From Trachythela sp. YZ-2020 (Eukaryota > Cnidaria > Anthozoa > Malacalcyonacea > Clavulariidae): 64,000 nucleotides of DNA. The notes under the pieces are model-generated. The model was not told the DNA's origin. It was given only the letters and a program-made list of their open reading frames with translations, and did not search any database. Location of the stretch: positions 62,001-126,000 of the forward strand of contig JADLSH010000149.1 in assembly GCA_016169945.1 (NCBI GenBank), in the 5' to 3' direction. Positions 18,401 through 29,900 of the stretch are shown here, piece by piece (position 1 is the first letter of the stretch; every line of letters starts with the position of its first letter). The position numbers were made by a program, and so were the translations under genes.

Positions 18401-21108
18401 ATATGGTCATTCAAATAGGAGCAACCCCCCTTGCTCATATCTCGCACGTCCATATGACACTGTACACTCACTACATACCGTCTGTATTATCTGCGATATT
18501 TACTTCCTCTTTCGACGGAGAATTTTTCTTCCGTCGCCTAGGCGAACTCCAGTCAAATTTTTGTGCCAATTCATCTGTGTCAAAACCTTCCTCCTCACTC
18601 GAGCTATTGTCCAACATATTATTATTTGTCGTCCTTCTTCCGAGGCCGAACTTACTATAGTCCGGCGCGGCAGGAATGGGTCCAGCACTAGTAAGTTGAT
18701 GCGTCGATGTCTGCACTGTGATTGGGCTATGTTTGACGGCTCGTGACGGCGATTTCCGATAGGTTTCCGATCGTTTTTCGCTCCTCTTTCGTCGGTAGAA
18801 TATGAACATCAATATAGCGGAGATGAAGACGGCAGCAAACACTACAATACCAGCGATCGCAGGCGTCGAAACTGAAATTAAGATTAAAGGTAAAGGTGTT
18901 AACTTAAAAACAGTAATAATCGGGTAATATGTCGAGGAATATATATATTACGCCATATATTAGCGCTGTATTAACCCACAGTTAAGAAAATACATGCTTG
19001 GAGACATGATGGAAGTAAAAAATTTGGTACAAGATATTCGATAGTTTTATTTATTGATCCTTCCTCGTCACGTACGTATTGTATTTTCGCCCACCTAACC
19101 AATGATGTTCCAGCTAATACCTGTTCATCCGTGACTTGAACAACTAATTTAAACATTACACTACTATTTGTTGATTTGGGGAAAATACAAAACGCACGTG
19201 ACGAGGAAGGATCAAATTTTTACATAAACATACACCAATATAGATAACGAGTTTCAAAACCTTGTATTTTATTAACTACGATTGAACCCTGTCTGCATGG
19301 TCTTGTTCTTTAATAAATCTCGTTTTATTTATCCAGCACAATACAGGGTAACTTTAATTCATGAATTGGTCAATGCCAGGTCAAACTATAGGGTTTATTT
19401 TAAAGAACCAGGGAGTTCTATATACAGCCCTAACTTATATCGCTAACCCTAAGAAGTAATATATTGCGCGTCGGCTTAAGACAAGAGGTTTTACAGGTAG
19501 CTTCATTCCATTTCTTTTAAAACTCCGTTCCTCCTTTTAAAGATTTTCCATATAGCTTCCTTTAAAACGGGTAGCAAGCAAATATTATCGTCTTTTCGAA
19601 ATACAGGTTTACACTGTTACACACTTTGATCAAAGAAACTTCGATTGTGTAAACCAGCTTTTATAGAAAAATACCGAAAGTCGGTGTAAACACTGTTTTG
19701 CTGAAACTCACCAGAGTAAAAATATTTTAATTTGAAAAGGTCGGACACATAATATTTTATATTGCACTAAAATCACAACACATTGTGATCACAACTTTCC
19801 ACGCATACTAAAGCGCGACCCATAACTCCTAGGTAACCTAGCTATTTCACCTCATTCGCAAGTGCTTCCATGTAATTTAACTTAACGCAAGATTTTCCTG
19901 TATACTGAAATTACACGCGGGACCTCTGCCCCTATGGGAAAATTATAGTTTATGGGGAGATATATAGACACATCTATCAATCTAATATGAATAATTTAGC
20001 TTAATCCTGCTTTCTTCTCTTAACTCGCAGGGGCTGCATGGTTGTATAAACTGATCTCTTAACTACTTAACTACTTAACTACCCGTTTTGTGGTTAAACA
20101 GCGATTCTGATTATTTGGTAAACTTTCGTACTAACTATAGTTAACTTTAACTACCAGTTTATTGTACAACCGGTCCCTGGACCTCTAGGGAGAAGAGTTC
20201 AGAACTGATAGACCTATATCCAATATAATTATAAAAAAACGACGACCAGCCAACAATTTCGAAAGAAATAGATTCGGCGGAAGAAAAACCCAAGTCTGAT
20301 GACTTGGAAATTTGAAGATTTACATACAATCTAAAAATCTTGTCTTGTTTGATCCGTAAGTCATGCGATTTCAAGATATATGAAATTCTTTTTCGGATTT
20401 CGGAATCTATATTCTTCTATCTTTAGTATAAAGAAAGGTAAGCTTATTTTAGTTTAGTTTCTTATCGAGTCTTAAGTTATATAAGATCAAATATAGTGAC
20501 TCCGGATCATTCCGTATCACAGCGAACGATTTTTCGCGAACAATTTTTCGTCCTACCAGTATATATCAATATATCAGTCGGAAAATCTTTCACAGTTTGT
20601 GGTTAGAGTGTATAGACGTTTATACTAAGTCTTACTGCCTAAGTTGTTACCTCTATAGTTTATATAAAAATAAGTTGAAAATCCACTAAAAAGATTTTAG
20701 ACAACTTTCCACGCAACTAAAACGCGTTCAGTTACAAAATCCTGTTTAGGCTGTTATCAATATACGAGTCATACTCTTATAATGCAACTCACCATAGGCA
20801 TAGACAGAGTAAAAAGATTTTACTTTGAAAAGTTTCCACACACAATATTTTACATTTAACTAAAAACAGAACATCTTGTAAACAACTTTCTACGCATTAA
20901 AAAGCGCTACTCGGAACATCTAAAACACCAAACTATCTTCACGCCACGTCACAACAAAAGGCAAAGTTAAAGATCATACAAAGCGTCACTTACGTCTTGC
21001 CCCTTTGTCTTTAACGGCTTTCGTTTTAACCGTCCTTCTAAACACTTCGTTCTGGTCCTGAGAATAATCCGACTCGAACAAGGCATCAAACTTTTGTTTT
21101 GGCCCCAT
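12171..21108 (-). CDS. synaptotagmin-like protein, two C2 domains, predicted calcium-independent
   Basis: Five exons: 21108-20994, 18871-18504, 14565-14131, 13422-13302, 12490-12171. All are GT-AG with matching phases (1,0,0,1) and encode about 452 aa. Order: a short N-terminus (38 aa), one transmembrane segment (IAGIVVFAAVFISAILMFIF) followed by RRKR, a charged linker, C2A and C2B. It ends with the conserved WHxL motif (YWHSLGK). Synaptotagmins are membrane-trafficking proteins of vesicle and plasma membranes. In C2A the loop that normally carries three aspartates reads VYDHGKGRRGD, and in C2B VYESTGSDVTTEG, so calcium binding is probably lost, as in vertebrate SYT14/15/16. The exact subfamily is not assigned. 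Confidence 0.85.
13302..13422 (-). CDS. synaptotagmin-like gene, exon 4 (start of C2B)
   Basis: Acceptor GTGTAG, then VESKLGDLHVSLAHYPVLDR and LTVIVLRAINL, the first two strands of C2B. Donor GTTTGT, phase 1; the split codon completes an aspartate with exon 5. Confidence 0.85.
13430..14124. other. intron 3 of synaptotagmin-like gene
   Basis: No coding sequence or clear mobile element seen. Confidence 0.4.
14131..14565 (-). CDS. synaptotagmin-like gene, exon 3 (C2A domain)
   Basis: 145 codons encode the entire C2A domain (LGHIGRIWFQVDF through DVIGHVLYSLKD). It keeps the PDPQVRLYLLPD strand but lacks the second calcium aspartate of loop 3. Donor GTAAGT at 14125-14130. Confidence 0.85.
14640..15590. 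other. part of intron 2 of synaptotagmin-like gene
   Basis: No coding sequence. A part near 15440-15575 with repeated ACTTGT/ACAAG words and a terminal TTACGTGTGTA resembles a decayed copy of the 62521-62849 MITE. Confidence 0.4.
15591..16110. mobile_element. PIF/Harbinger-type MITE, about 520 bp
   Basis: Perfect or near-perfect terminal inverted repeats GGGGTCATTCAGAAAATACG with the 3-bp flank TTA on both sides. The interior has further inverted CACGTCACG-type words and C runs. GG...CC ends and TWA targets are Harbinger characters. It lies in intron 2 of the synaptotagmin-like gene. Confidence 0.85.
17088..17165. repeat. two facing decayed GAAACGTC motifs (Penelope-tail type)
   Basis: Plus-strand CTTCGCTCGAAACGTCAATT and a minus-strand counterpart (GACGTTTCGAGAGAAGG) lie about 50 bases apart. 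They match the tail motif of the 51180-51703 and 56277-56807 elements. Confidence 0.5.
17330..18503. repeat. diverged tandem repeat, about four units, in intron 2
   Basis: Recurring words: CTGCGATMTTTACTTCCT, TTTCCGGGGGGA, GATTACCATAATCTCATAGC, CATATCTCGCACG and TACACTCACTACATA. Units start near 17350, 17650, 18300 and 18490. The last unit runs into the 3' boundary of exon 2. Confidence 0.7.
18504..18871 (-). CDS. synaptotagmin-like gene, exon 2 (transmembrane segment and linker)
   Basis: Acceptor ATTTCAG (18872-18878). It encodes the transmembrane helix, a basic stop-transfer cluster, and a linker with an acidic serine run (SSSEEEGFDTDEL). The donor is ambiguous: GTAAAT (ends 18504, phase 0) or GTATGT (ends 18479, phase 1). 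Each has a partner acceptor in exon 3, at 14565 or 14567. The sequence from about 18500 downward belongs to an intronic repeat. Confidence 0.75.
19053..19215. mobile_element. fold-back MITE, 163 bp
   Basis: TTGATCCTTCCTCGTCACGT at the left and its complement at the right, with further imperfect pairing inward. Confidence 0.7.
19700..20920. repeat. three diverged copies of an intronic repeat
   Basis: Words such as AACTCACCA, GTAAAAAKATTTTA, AATATTTTA and ACAACTTTCCACGCA recur at about 19700-19830, 20660-20735 and 20785-20920 in intron 1 of the synaptotagmin-like gene. Confidence 0.55.
20155..20240 (+). repeat. SINE family B tail fragment
   Basis: GGACCTCTAGGGAGAAGAG, then GAACTGATAGA, shared with copies at 56190-56243 and 56870-56960. 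Confidence 0.55.
20994..21108 (-). CDS. synaptotagmin-like gene, exon 1
   Basis: ATG at 21106-21108, 38 codons plus one base, donor GTAAGT (20988-20993). Hydrophilic N-terminus (MGPKQKFDALFESDYSQD) with no signal peptide, as usual for synaptotagmins, whose transmembrane segment acts as anchor. Confidence 0.75.
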
Positions 21109-21454
21109 AATCGTGAGAAAGACAGTAAGTAAATTCAGCTGACTCAATAGTTAGGTAACATTTCGGGAAGACATGTGAGCGGTGGCGTTGTAGCGCTGTC
21201 ATATCGCCATCGATCATTTGTCCTGGCCACCTGTCGATGCAGACGGCTGTCTAAAGCTTTCCGCTTCGTATATTTACATATCTCTATGCTATAAATAATC
21301 TGTATGCTAATTTTTACGATTGTATAATAATTATAAGCGTAGATAAGAGTATTAGAGCATATATATATTTATCGGCATTATACGGAGACATGGCTGGATA
21401 ACACATAATTCCGGTTATCAAGATGCGGTATTTCTTCGAGCGTGGAAGAATTGC

Positions 21455-21745
21455 TGGCACAGTACCTTTCACCTCTGTTACTGGGTTGGATTTCTTTAGA
21501 CTTTAGTATGCAGTTCTTCACTTTAAGATATAATTTCAGTTTGACTCAACTAAAAACCGCGGGTTTTTTCAGGTACTCCAGTTCTCTCCTGTAGTGCAGT
21601 TCTTCACTTTGAGTATAATTTCAGTTTGACTCAGCTAAAACCGCGGCTTTCTTCAGGTACTCCAGTTCCCTCCTGTAGTATCATGTAGTAACACTGGATC
21701 AATACGGGTTCCCTTACTAGACTTCTAGAGAGAACAGTTAAGAAA
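21455..21745 (+). repeat. SINE family B copy with an internal tandem duplication
   Basis: The head CCTTTCACCTCTGTTACTGG is followed by two tandem copies of an 87-bp unit (TGCAGTTCTTCACTTT to CTCCTGTAG, about 21510-21595 and 21596-21680), then the family tail ACTAGACTTCTAGAGAGAAC. Confidence 0.65.
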
Positions 21746-23189
21746 TGAAGCAACTATCCAGCAACCACTCATGGTCATTGACTCGGGAGGACTGAAGCCA
21801 GTAAAGCGATTCTTCTTCGACATGCAATTCCAGATAGAAAAGGCATTCATTTGAACATGATATCTGAAACGTGAGGTCCAGTGTAGGCAGTCGTCTATGA
21901 AAAACTGGTGTCTGTGTGTATCGAAAGTCACACTTGCATACATGACGACGGGCCTCCAAATCTTGAAAATACACAAAGACGTCGACATGTTGATTTAAAG
22001 CATAAGTCAGTCATAACGGGTATATATAACATACTGTGTACAGTATAGCCAGCGGCCAGTGCATTCAAAATGGGAAGTGTGAGTTTAATAATTAGTATAA
22101 TAATTAGCAGGACGTCTGTTTCGATTAACGGCTGTTGGAGATTACAATCTTCTCACGTTTTGCTGTTTTTGCCTTATACGTGTAATTTTTTTAGTTCAAA
22201 CTTTTTTGTTGATGTATAATGTAGTATATTTTACAAATACAGCCTGACACAAACTTTAACCTGCCACTTTCCGCTCCCAAGTCGAGCTTATACATTTGGT
22301 ACCCAATCAAAATGTCCCAGGGGAAATGCCAAATTCGCATAATAATAACAACTACAAGTACTTGATAAATAATAGTATCATGAAATCAGCATTAATGCGC
22401 CATTAAAAATACACATTAAATTTTCTTTTTCTGATAGACCCAATTAAGTCAAAAGCCTGATTTTGTACCAGGCCCTCTTTCGTTTTCCTTCACCCCCATC
22501 TAAGGAAGGGAAACTGACCTGATGCTCAGGTTAAGCTGCATGGTGCAGGATTCCAACGTTTATTCAATCCTTAAAATTTTCAATTTAGTACACATTTTTT
22601 GTTGCAGCATAAATATCATGCGTAAACGAAACCGATATTTGTTTTATTATACATATTCAAAACAGCGAGAAGAAAATGCTCATGGCCATGTGAAATATTT
22701 TCGAAACTTTGAATCTCCTGCAAGTCACTTCGCTTACCTTTTTGGCAATATCACGGGTATCGGCCAACGAACTGCCTGGTGCTACATGCACAGCCCAATA
22801 ATCATTGTTTTAAACAGTTCCATCCTTCACTCGATTTAAATGACGTTTATAGCACTGCCGGACATAGAAAATTACCGGTGAATGCTGAATATATCTATAT
22901 TAAAGTATAGATACGGCATGGCATGGCCAAACAGTGCATGATTTAGTGATGGAAATATATAATTTCCACTGAGTCTGGACTTATTTTTCAGTGATAGGCA
23001 GAAGAATAAGTTCGATGTCGGCCGGTTCTTAGCCAAAATTTGCATATTTATGGCGCAGCAGGTGAAGCCAAAATAGCGGATATTGGAAACGACCACGCAC
23101 GCAGACGCCACAAAGGAGGTTGCATAGACCAGTTCGTAGAGACGACTTCGCATCCTGACGCGTTCTGCGTATAACATTGCAGTTGAATC
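21746..23189. other. intergenic between synaptotagmin-like gene and TRMT10A
   Basis: No supported coding sequence. The promoter of the synaptotagmin-like gene should lie near 21110-21400, but no clear motif stands out. Confidence 0.35.
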
Positions 23190-23197
23190 ATAAAATG

Positions 23198-23511
23198 CAG
23201 GGATGGATTTACTGGGGGGGTGCAGGGGGGTGCGCACCCCCCCCCCTAGCCTTGGCCAAGGGGGGTGCAGGAGGGTGCCAATTCCCATATCAAATCCAAA
23301 TTTTGGATTTGACAGGGCATTTATCAAACAAAAATATAATATTGGGCCATTGATGGGTTTTTTTAACCATCTAGGCCATCTTATTTTTCAAAAAATTTCT
23401 GTCCCCTCAGTGGTGATTCACCCTTCCTTGGTCGCCGACCACGCCCTGCTTCATGACCAAAGCCCGCTTAGCACCCCCCCCCCCTATCAAATCAAGCTGG
23501 ATCCATCCCTG
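23198..23511. mobile_element. hAT-like MITE with CAGGGATGGAT termini, 314 bp
   Basis: The inverted ends CAGGGATGGATTTACT and GGATCCATCCCTG are flanked by the 8-bp direct repeat ATAAAATG (23190-23197, 23512-23519). The interior is G/C-run rich. A truncated relative is at 32593-32755. Confidence 0.85.
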
Positions 23512-23767
23512 ATAAAATGTAGCTGAGACTGGAAGAATTAAAATATGCAGACCAAAGTATTCAACTGCTCAATCAATGCGTTGAACTGTAATCTGATTTA
23601 AATAATGTAAAAAGTTGCTTGAAAAAAATTAGAAACGCACTACAAATTACAAAAATATAAATAACGTGGCTGGCTTAGACTATAGTGTCCAATTCGTACA
23701 AACACAAAATCATCCATTATGTACACACATCTATTTATAGTATGCAAATTGCATGCATTAATTCACC

Positions 23768-23913
23768 CTATTCTACAATATTTTCACCCACTTGCTCTTC
23801 GCTTCCCTCATTATCCATATCTACCAAAGATACTCCCTTGCGTTTAGGAATGACGTCATAAAATGCTCGTTGCCAATCTTTCGTCTCCAGATACTTGAGC
23901 ATAATTTCAAACA
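23768..23913 (-). CDS. TRMT10A: TRMT10A exon 9 and stop
   Basis: Encodes FEIMLKYLETKDWQRAFYDV and IPKRKG, then an acidic tail and TAG. The preceding intron of about 4.2 kb holds a Penelope-like element and a LINE. Confidence 0.9.
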
Positions 23914-26900
23914 CTAAAAATATTAAATTGTTTATATTGTGTCTGCAAGAAGTTTAAAATCGTAATATAATACAACATATTTTGTGTATTTATTGGAATA
24001 TCGAAATTTTACTACATGTAGAAAATATTGATCTTAATTGTAGTGGACAAGTTTGATGGGTTTTGGTGAAACAGTGATGTCAGAAACTGCATGATGTCAG
24101 AAACAGTGATATCAGACACAGTACGTGTGTCTTTCACCTCTGTTACTGGGGTTCGATTCTTGCAATATGCAATTGTCTGATCACCGCAAACTTTTTCCGC
24201 GTACACTGATTACCTCCTGTAGTAGCACTCAACGAGAACAGTGCAAACCAGGGCGCTTATATATAGGGCGGTGCAACGAGCGCGCGCGCGCTGATCGACG
24301 TGTGATGCGGAAGTAGCCTGGGGCGAGTACGATTTTGGTGAAAATTGAAGAAAAAACAGATTTTGATATGTCTAGTTCTTGCGTTCATATTTCGTATCGT
24401 TTCAAGTGTGAATACAAACTAACGGAATATTTACATGTAATCAAGGCATATTTTAACATATACACTGGGAGGCCACTTGGCCCCCCAGGCCCTCTTGATG
24501 GCCCCCCACTCACACAAAATTGGCCCCCCACTCCCTGGGCCCTTTGTACATTGGGTCGTTTACAGAGTAAATTATTTGTCTGTGTTTAACGAAATATTGT
24601 TCTTATGGCTTATATAGTTAGACATTTTTAAAGTTTTAGTTAAAACATTGAAATACTATTGGCTTGGCAATTTCGGAGCTCCAGATTTCAAAATTTTCCC
24701 GGGAAAAAACTCCCCCGGACCCCTTACAGGGCTCGCGCCTTCAGCACTCAGATTAAGGGCCCTTTTTCACAAATGGCCCCCCACTTAGAAATCTTTAAAA
24801 TATGCCCTGCGTGTAATATCACTCAGAGTACGTAGTCAGTTTGAATTTAGCAAAGATTTTGGTGTCAGAGAGAATTTATTATGAGAATATATTTTTTCAA
24901 TATGGTTAATGTGTGTCTTAAGTTTTACGACTGTTGAAACAGGATTAATGTATTTACCAAATTACCGATCCTCTTTGTAGCTCAATTTATGAAAAATCCA
25001 ATATTTGCAAATATACTGATTTATTTATTAAGCTTTGCCAAAATGATTTTCGTACAACAGAAATAACAGTGGACCAAGAATAGAGCTTTATGGTACTCCT
25101 AATGTAACTTTTAACGGTATTGACGTCGCTCCAAGAACCGTTGCCTGTTGGTAACGATCACTTAGATATGAAGAAAACCAATTCAGAATGTTCCCTCTAA
25201 ACCCAAATTCGCGAAGTCGATTTAGTAGCTGAGCGTGACTTACTTTATCGAACGCTTTCGACAAGTCCAAATACAGTACATCTATTTGCTCACCGTTGTC
25301 CAATTTACGACCTATTTGTTCAAATACCTCAACAAGTTGTGTAACGCGTGATTTTGCTGGCACAAATCCATGTTGACAAGCGTTCAGTTGTTGGAACACA
25401 TGATATTTAATGTTGTTCAAGGACTTTGGAGATGAGGGAAAGCAACGAAATTGGCCGATAATTTTCTACATACGCTTTTACACCTTTTTTATGGAAAGGC
25501 ACCACATTAGCTAGTTTCCAGTCGTCTGGAAGTATACCACATCGTAAAGATTTGTTGAAGAGTGCGCAAAGCGACGGAGCAATTTGAAATGCAGTTTCTG
25601 ACAATAAACGAGCAGGAATTCCATCGGGGCCTTGAGCTTTGTTGTTATCTAAGTTCATCAAGACAGATATCACTTCATCGTTGGTTAGTGTTATGTCTTC
25701 CAATGTAATGTCAGATTCCAGATTTTCTTCATGTTGACGATCAGTAGCGGAGTCAGATGTAAAGATCGAGACGAAATATTTGTTAAACAAATTTGCGATT
25801 TCAACGTTGTTGTCTGCATTCATTCTATCACTGTCACTCACTTTCATCGAAACGTTCTCTGGGATGTTGGAGACTCTGGTTTTTATCTTAAAGAATGACC
25901 AGAAACGTCCACGAGACGTGCAAATTGAATTTAAATATTCCAAGGGACTTTCACGCAACATGCGCTTAATTTTAGCTCGAAGGTCTCGGAACCTTTCTTT
26001 AAGGTATTCACTGGGTGAACAGGATTTCTTTATTCTCATTCTGATGGAATTTTTCTTCTTAATGAGATGAAGTATCGCACTGTTCATCCACGGCAGATAG
26101 TTTCGACCTCGAATTTTTTTTATGGGGACAAAATCCGATATCGCAGCGAGAAAAGTATTTTTCCAATTGGACCAGTCTTGGTTTATATCACCGTCCTCTG
26201 ATATACTGTCTGCGAGTTTGAGCGATTGAAGATGTACTCGTAGACCATAAAAAATTGGAACGTAAAACTACAACTTCGCGCAATGGTTGGACGTGCAATG
26301 GTTGGACGTTAAAGCCTCTGTATGTCAACAACGCCACCATTTCCGACACATTTTCTTTCGCTGAAGAGATACATCAAAAGGAAATCAACAAAGACGACAT
26401 ATTGGTATCGAATGATGTCTCGTCCTGTTCACGAATGTGCCTATAGGGTGGATGAAACTATCCAGGCAACTACTTGACGAACTTGTTCAACAAGCAGTAA
26501 AAATTGAAGATCACTAAGACCGATCTGATCAAGCTGTTAACTTTGGCTGCTAAACATCCCCTCTTGGCCCGCTTATAGCTAACGTATTCATGTGTTCTCT
26601 CGAGGAGAAGTTGGTTAAGTCAAACAAGTTACCCTCCTTTTACAACCGGTTCGTCGATGACACATTAACCACACGGAGTAATCTTGCTTCAGCAACATCC
26701 TTCCTATCAACCCTCAACAACTGTCATCCGTCATTAAGTTTCACTATGGAAGTCGAAGGAAAATTGCCCTTTCTGGGAATGAACGTGATGAAGAAAGATG
26801 GTCGATTGGAAAGCAAAGTCTACATCAAGCCGACCAACACTGGTCTCTTGCTCCATTATCATAGCCATGTTGCTAAGAGATGCAAACGGTCTCTTATAAC

Positions 26901-29900
26901 AACCATGCTTAACCGGGCTTTTCGTTTTTCTTCATCCTGGAAGTATTTCACTAACGAGTGTAAACGGTTGAAGACGTTCTTCAATGGACTTAGATATCCT
27001 CCGCGACTGGCTGATTCCACAATTTCAACGTTTATTGATCAGCAGCATCAAGCAGCCAACCAGGAGCCTGTAACCCGTAAACCATCGCAGAATGTTGTGC
27101 GAATCATCTTACCGTTCAAGGATCAGAAGTCAGCAGACATAGTCAGGAAACAACTTACGAACCTTTCTAACGTAATCGGTTCTAAAGTTCAACCAGTTTA
27201 CACAAGCAAGAAAATTGGAAATGATCTCGCAGTTTCCGAAGCAAAACCGCCATTAGTCAACAAGCAAAATGTTGTCTACAAATTTCAATATATCGGATAC
27301 ACGAGCCGTCATTTACACCAACGCAATGATGAACATAAAATCTTAGCGATAGGAAACACGTCAAGGAAAGTCATGGTGAAGATGTTGAGAGAATCGTGAA
27401 TTGTTTCTCGGTTTTGCGAAAGTGTCAGGGGAAGTATGACTGCCTGTTGTACGAGGTGCTCTACATCAAGGAGCTGGTAATAATTCCGTGTCCAGCAAAC
27501 ACGAATTACGTTAGTGTTAGGGTTAGGGTTTACTTTCGCTATTTGCTGGACATGGAATTATAACCAAAGAACTCAAGCCCAGTCTAAACACGCAGTCGGA
27601 CTCGATTCGGGCTGAAGTATTTGTTTGAACTAACTTTGTTCACTACTTAATTTGTTTTATATGTGTTAATTTGTTTGTCCATTTTGTAATTTTAATAGTT
27701 GTAATTGCATATTATGTTGAAAATTATAACTTTTAAATTGTTTCTATTTTGCCGCGTTTTCGCGCGTGACATTATACGTGATCTCATGTAATTATTTGCT
27801 AACGTCATGAACTCGCTATACGAACACTCAAATAATAACGAACTCTAATTGAACTTGAAAATGATGTAAAGATGACATCGAAACGTCGTTCTAATAAAAT
27901 AATTTTTTATCGCTTTCATTTGTGTCAAAATAGTTTTACTTTAATTTTATAATTATTGCTGATTTTATCATTAATGGTAGTCTTAGGTCATAGAGGTTTT
28001 TAGATCCATATATCACATTTTCGTTACAATTGCCCGTTTGCAAAAGTTCTCTTCTAATCTTCATCAACATATATTTTCAAACAGTTATTAACCAATATAC
28101 TGTGGTATACTTACCATGATTAACTGTAAGTACAGTTCTAGACTGCAACTTTATGAAGTTTTTGATTGGCAGCTGTGCATGATTCACGTGATTTTCCACT
28201 GCAATTCTATGACACAATCCCTAAAAACAGCAAAATATAAAACATATAATTTGGACATTATAATGGAAAATTCATAGTTAGATCTACCGGATGTCCTAAC
28301 CTATAGAACAGCTATTACACATCAATAAGTTTTATTATTATATGGCAAGCGCTAGTTCCTGTAGTTTACGCGATATGATTGGCTAATCAGCGGTCCGGAA
28401 AATCACGTAATGCTCCGTGGGGCATTACGAAATTTTAACGCCCTATACAACAAAAACAAACTACTTATTTTACTACTTATGGTTGTGCCATATAATAAAC
28501 TACCTATTAACCTCAAACGTTCGGTCTTTACGGTAAAATATTAAACCTCGGTCTTGCCGTATTGACCTCGCTATCGCTCGGTCAATACGGCAAGACCTCG
28601 ATTTAACCATAAAGACCTCACTTTCGGTTATTAAATAAGTAGTTATTATATATTCAGAAAGGCTTTATACTTAAATTTTGAAGCAATACAAGTCGACAAG
28701 ATTTTGAAGCAGTATTGATTGAGCTATTGATGTCTTACAGATTGGCAATAATCACCAAAGAATGGTAACTATCACCTAAAAAATCCATACTAAAGAAATA
28801 CTATGAAAATGTCTTCAGTGCGTGGTGCCAGTGTAGGCCAGCGTCGGGGGTTAAGATTCGGCGGTTGACTGCTGTGTAAAACTACCTGAAGTTTCTTATT
28901 GTATTTTTCAGATAGTTTTACACAACAGTCAACCGCCTAATCTTTGTTACACTCTACCCACACTGGCACGGGTGGCACCGCACGTTCGAGATATGTTTAG
29001 GATCGAACTACCTAAAAAATTAAACAAGAACTTCGACGTTTAGATCGAAAGCCCTTCGTCTGAAAGTGAGTAGCCCGAGTTAATAATTTCTGAATCCGTG
29101 TAATATTTCCATATTTAATATATTCATAGTAAATCCATAGTATTTCCATATAGTATGAAAATGGCAAACATAAGATGGAATTAGTACGATTTCCAGCTAG
29201 CATCCGTACGTTCTCCATACTAGTAAGAATTTTGAAAAACATTTCCAGTGTGTTTTCACTGTAGTTATTAAAACGTACTCCAATGGACCATTCCCCTATT
29301 AAACTAACTTTTGAACTAGGAAATTGTATCAGTACAGCTGGAAAGAGCATCCTAAGTTTAGTAAAATTGCAAAGTTTGGTTGCGAAATGTTGTAAAATGT
29401 GGAAAATATAGCCCTGCGAAGTTGGTAAATTTTGTATATTTTTGTATTATGCACGCAAAACGGTTACCACTTGTTCAAAAGTTAGTCTAATAGGGGAATG
29501 GTCCATTCTAAACGTTTGTATCTCGGTCAATAAAAATTAGGCTGCGTTAGGTTTCAGTAGAACTTTATAAGGAACGCTCGGGGATTACATTCATTTACTT
29601 TAACCATGGTAGCGAAACATGTCCGGCTAGCGTGAACTGAAAACCTTTTTTATATTCAAGGTTTCAAAAAATTACCAATTTAAAATTAACTCACTTTATG
29701 ATGATTATGATCCACAAGGCCTCCAATAATGTAAGCTTTCGACAAGTCAATGTCTGAGAAATAAAACAACAATAAAAGTTAGCATTTTCTTATTGATATT
29801 ACTGACATTGCATCAGTATTCCTTAGTTTTGGCAATCCAGGTTGCTAGCAAGCTTTTCAAAATTGTAGCTATAGAAATTTTTAGCTAGGATTGAATAAAT

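Larger units (their letters stand above)
26246..27905 (+). mobile_element. Penelope-like retroelement, decayed
   Basis: Broken frames of Penelope-type reverse transcriptase: ISDTFSFAEEIHQKEI (about 26330), SPLGPLIANVFM in another frame (about 26560), then a 269-aa frame at 26590-27399. That frame carries the catalytic box FVDDTL, LPFLGMNVMKKDGRLESKVY, and NTGLLLHYHSHVAKRCKRSL. At its end is part of a GIY-YIG endonuclease (NVVYKFQYIGYTSRHLHQR) with a small deletion at the zinc-binding cysteines. The tail ends in a hammerhead-like motif at about 27855-27900. Confidence 0.85.

Noticed and set aside
22872..23327. 151-codon minus-strand frame
   Set aside because: Half of it lies inside the CAGGGATGGAT MITE and its composition changes at the element boundary; no family recognised.
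29031..29080. Active hammerhead at this Penelope-tail motif (and at 62463-62505)
   Set aside because: The first core strand reads CAGACGA instead of CTGANGA, and stems are poor; treated as decayed.
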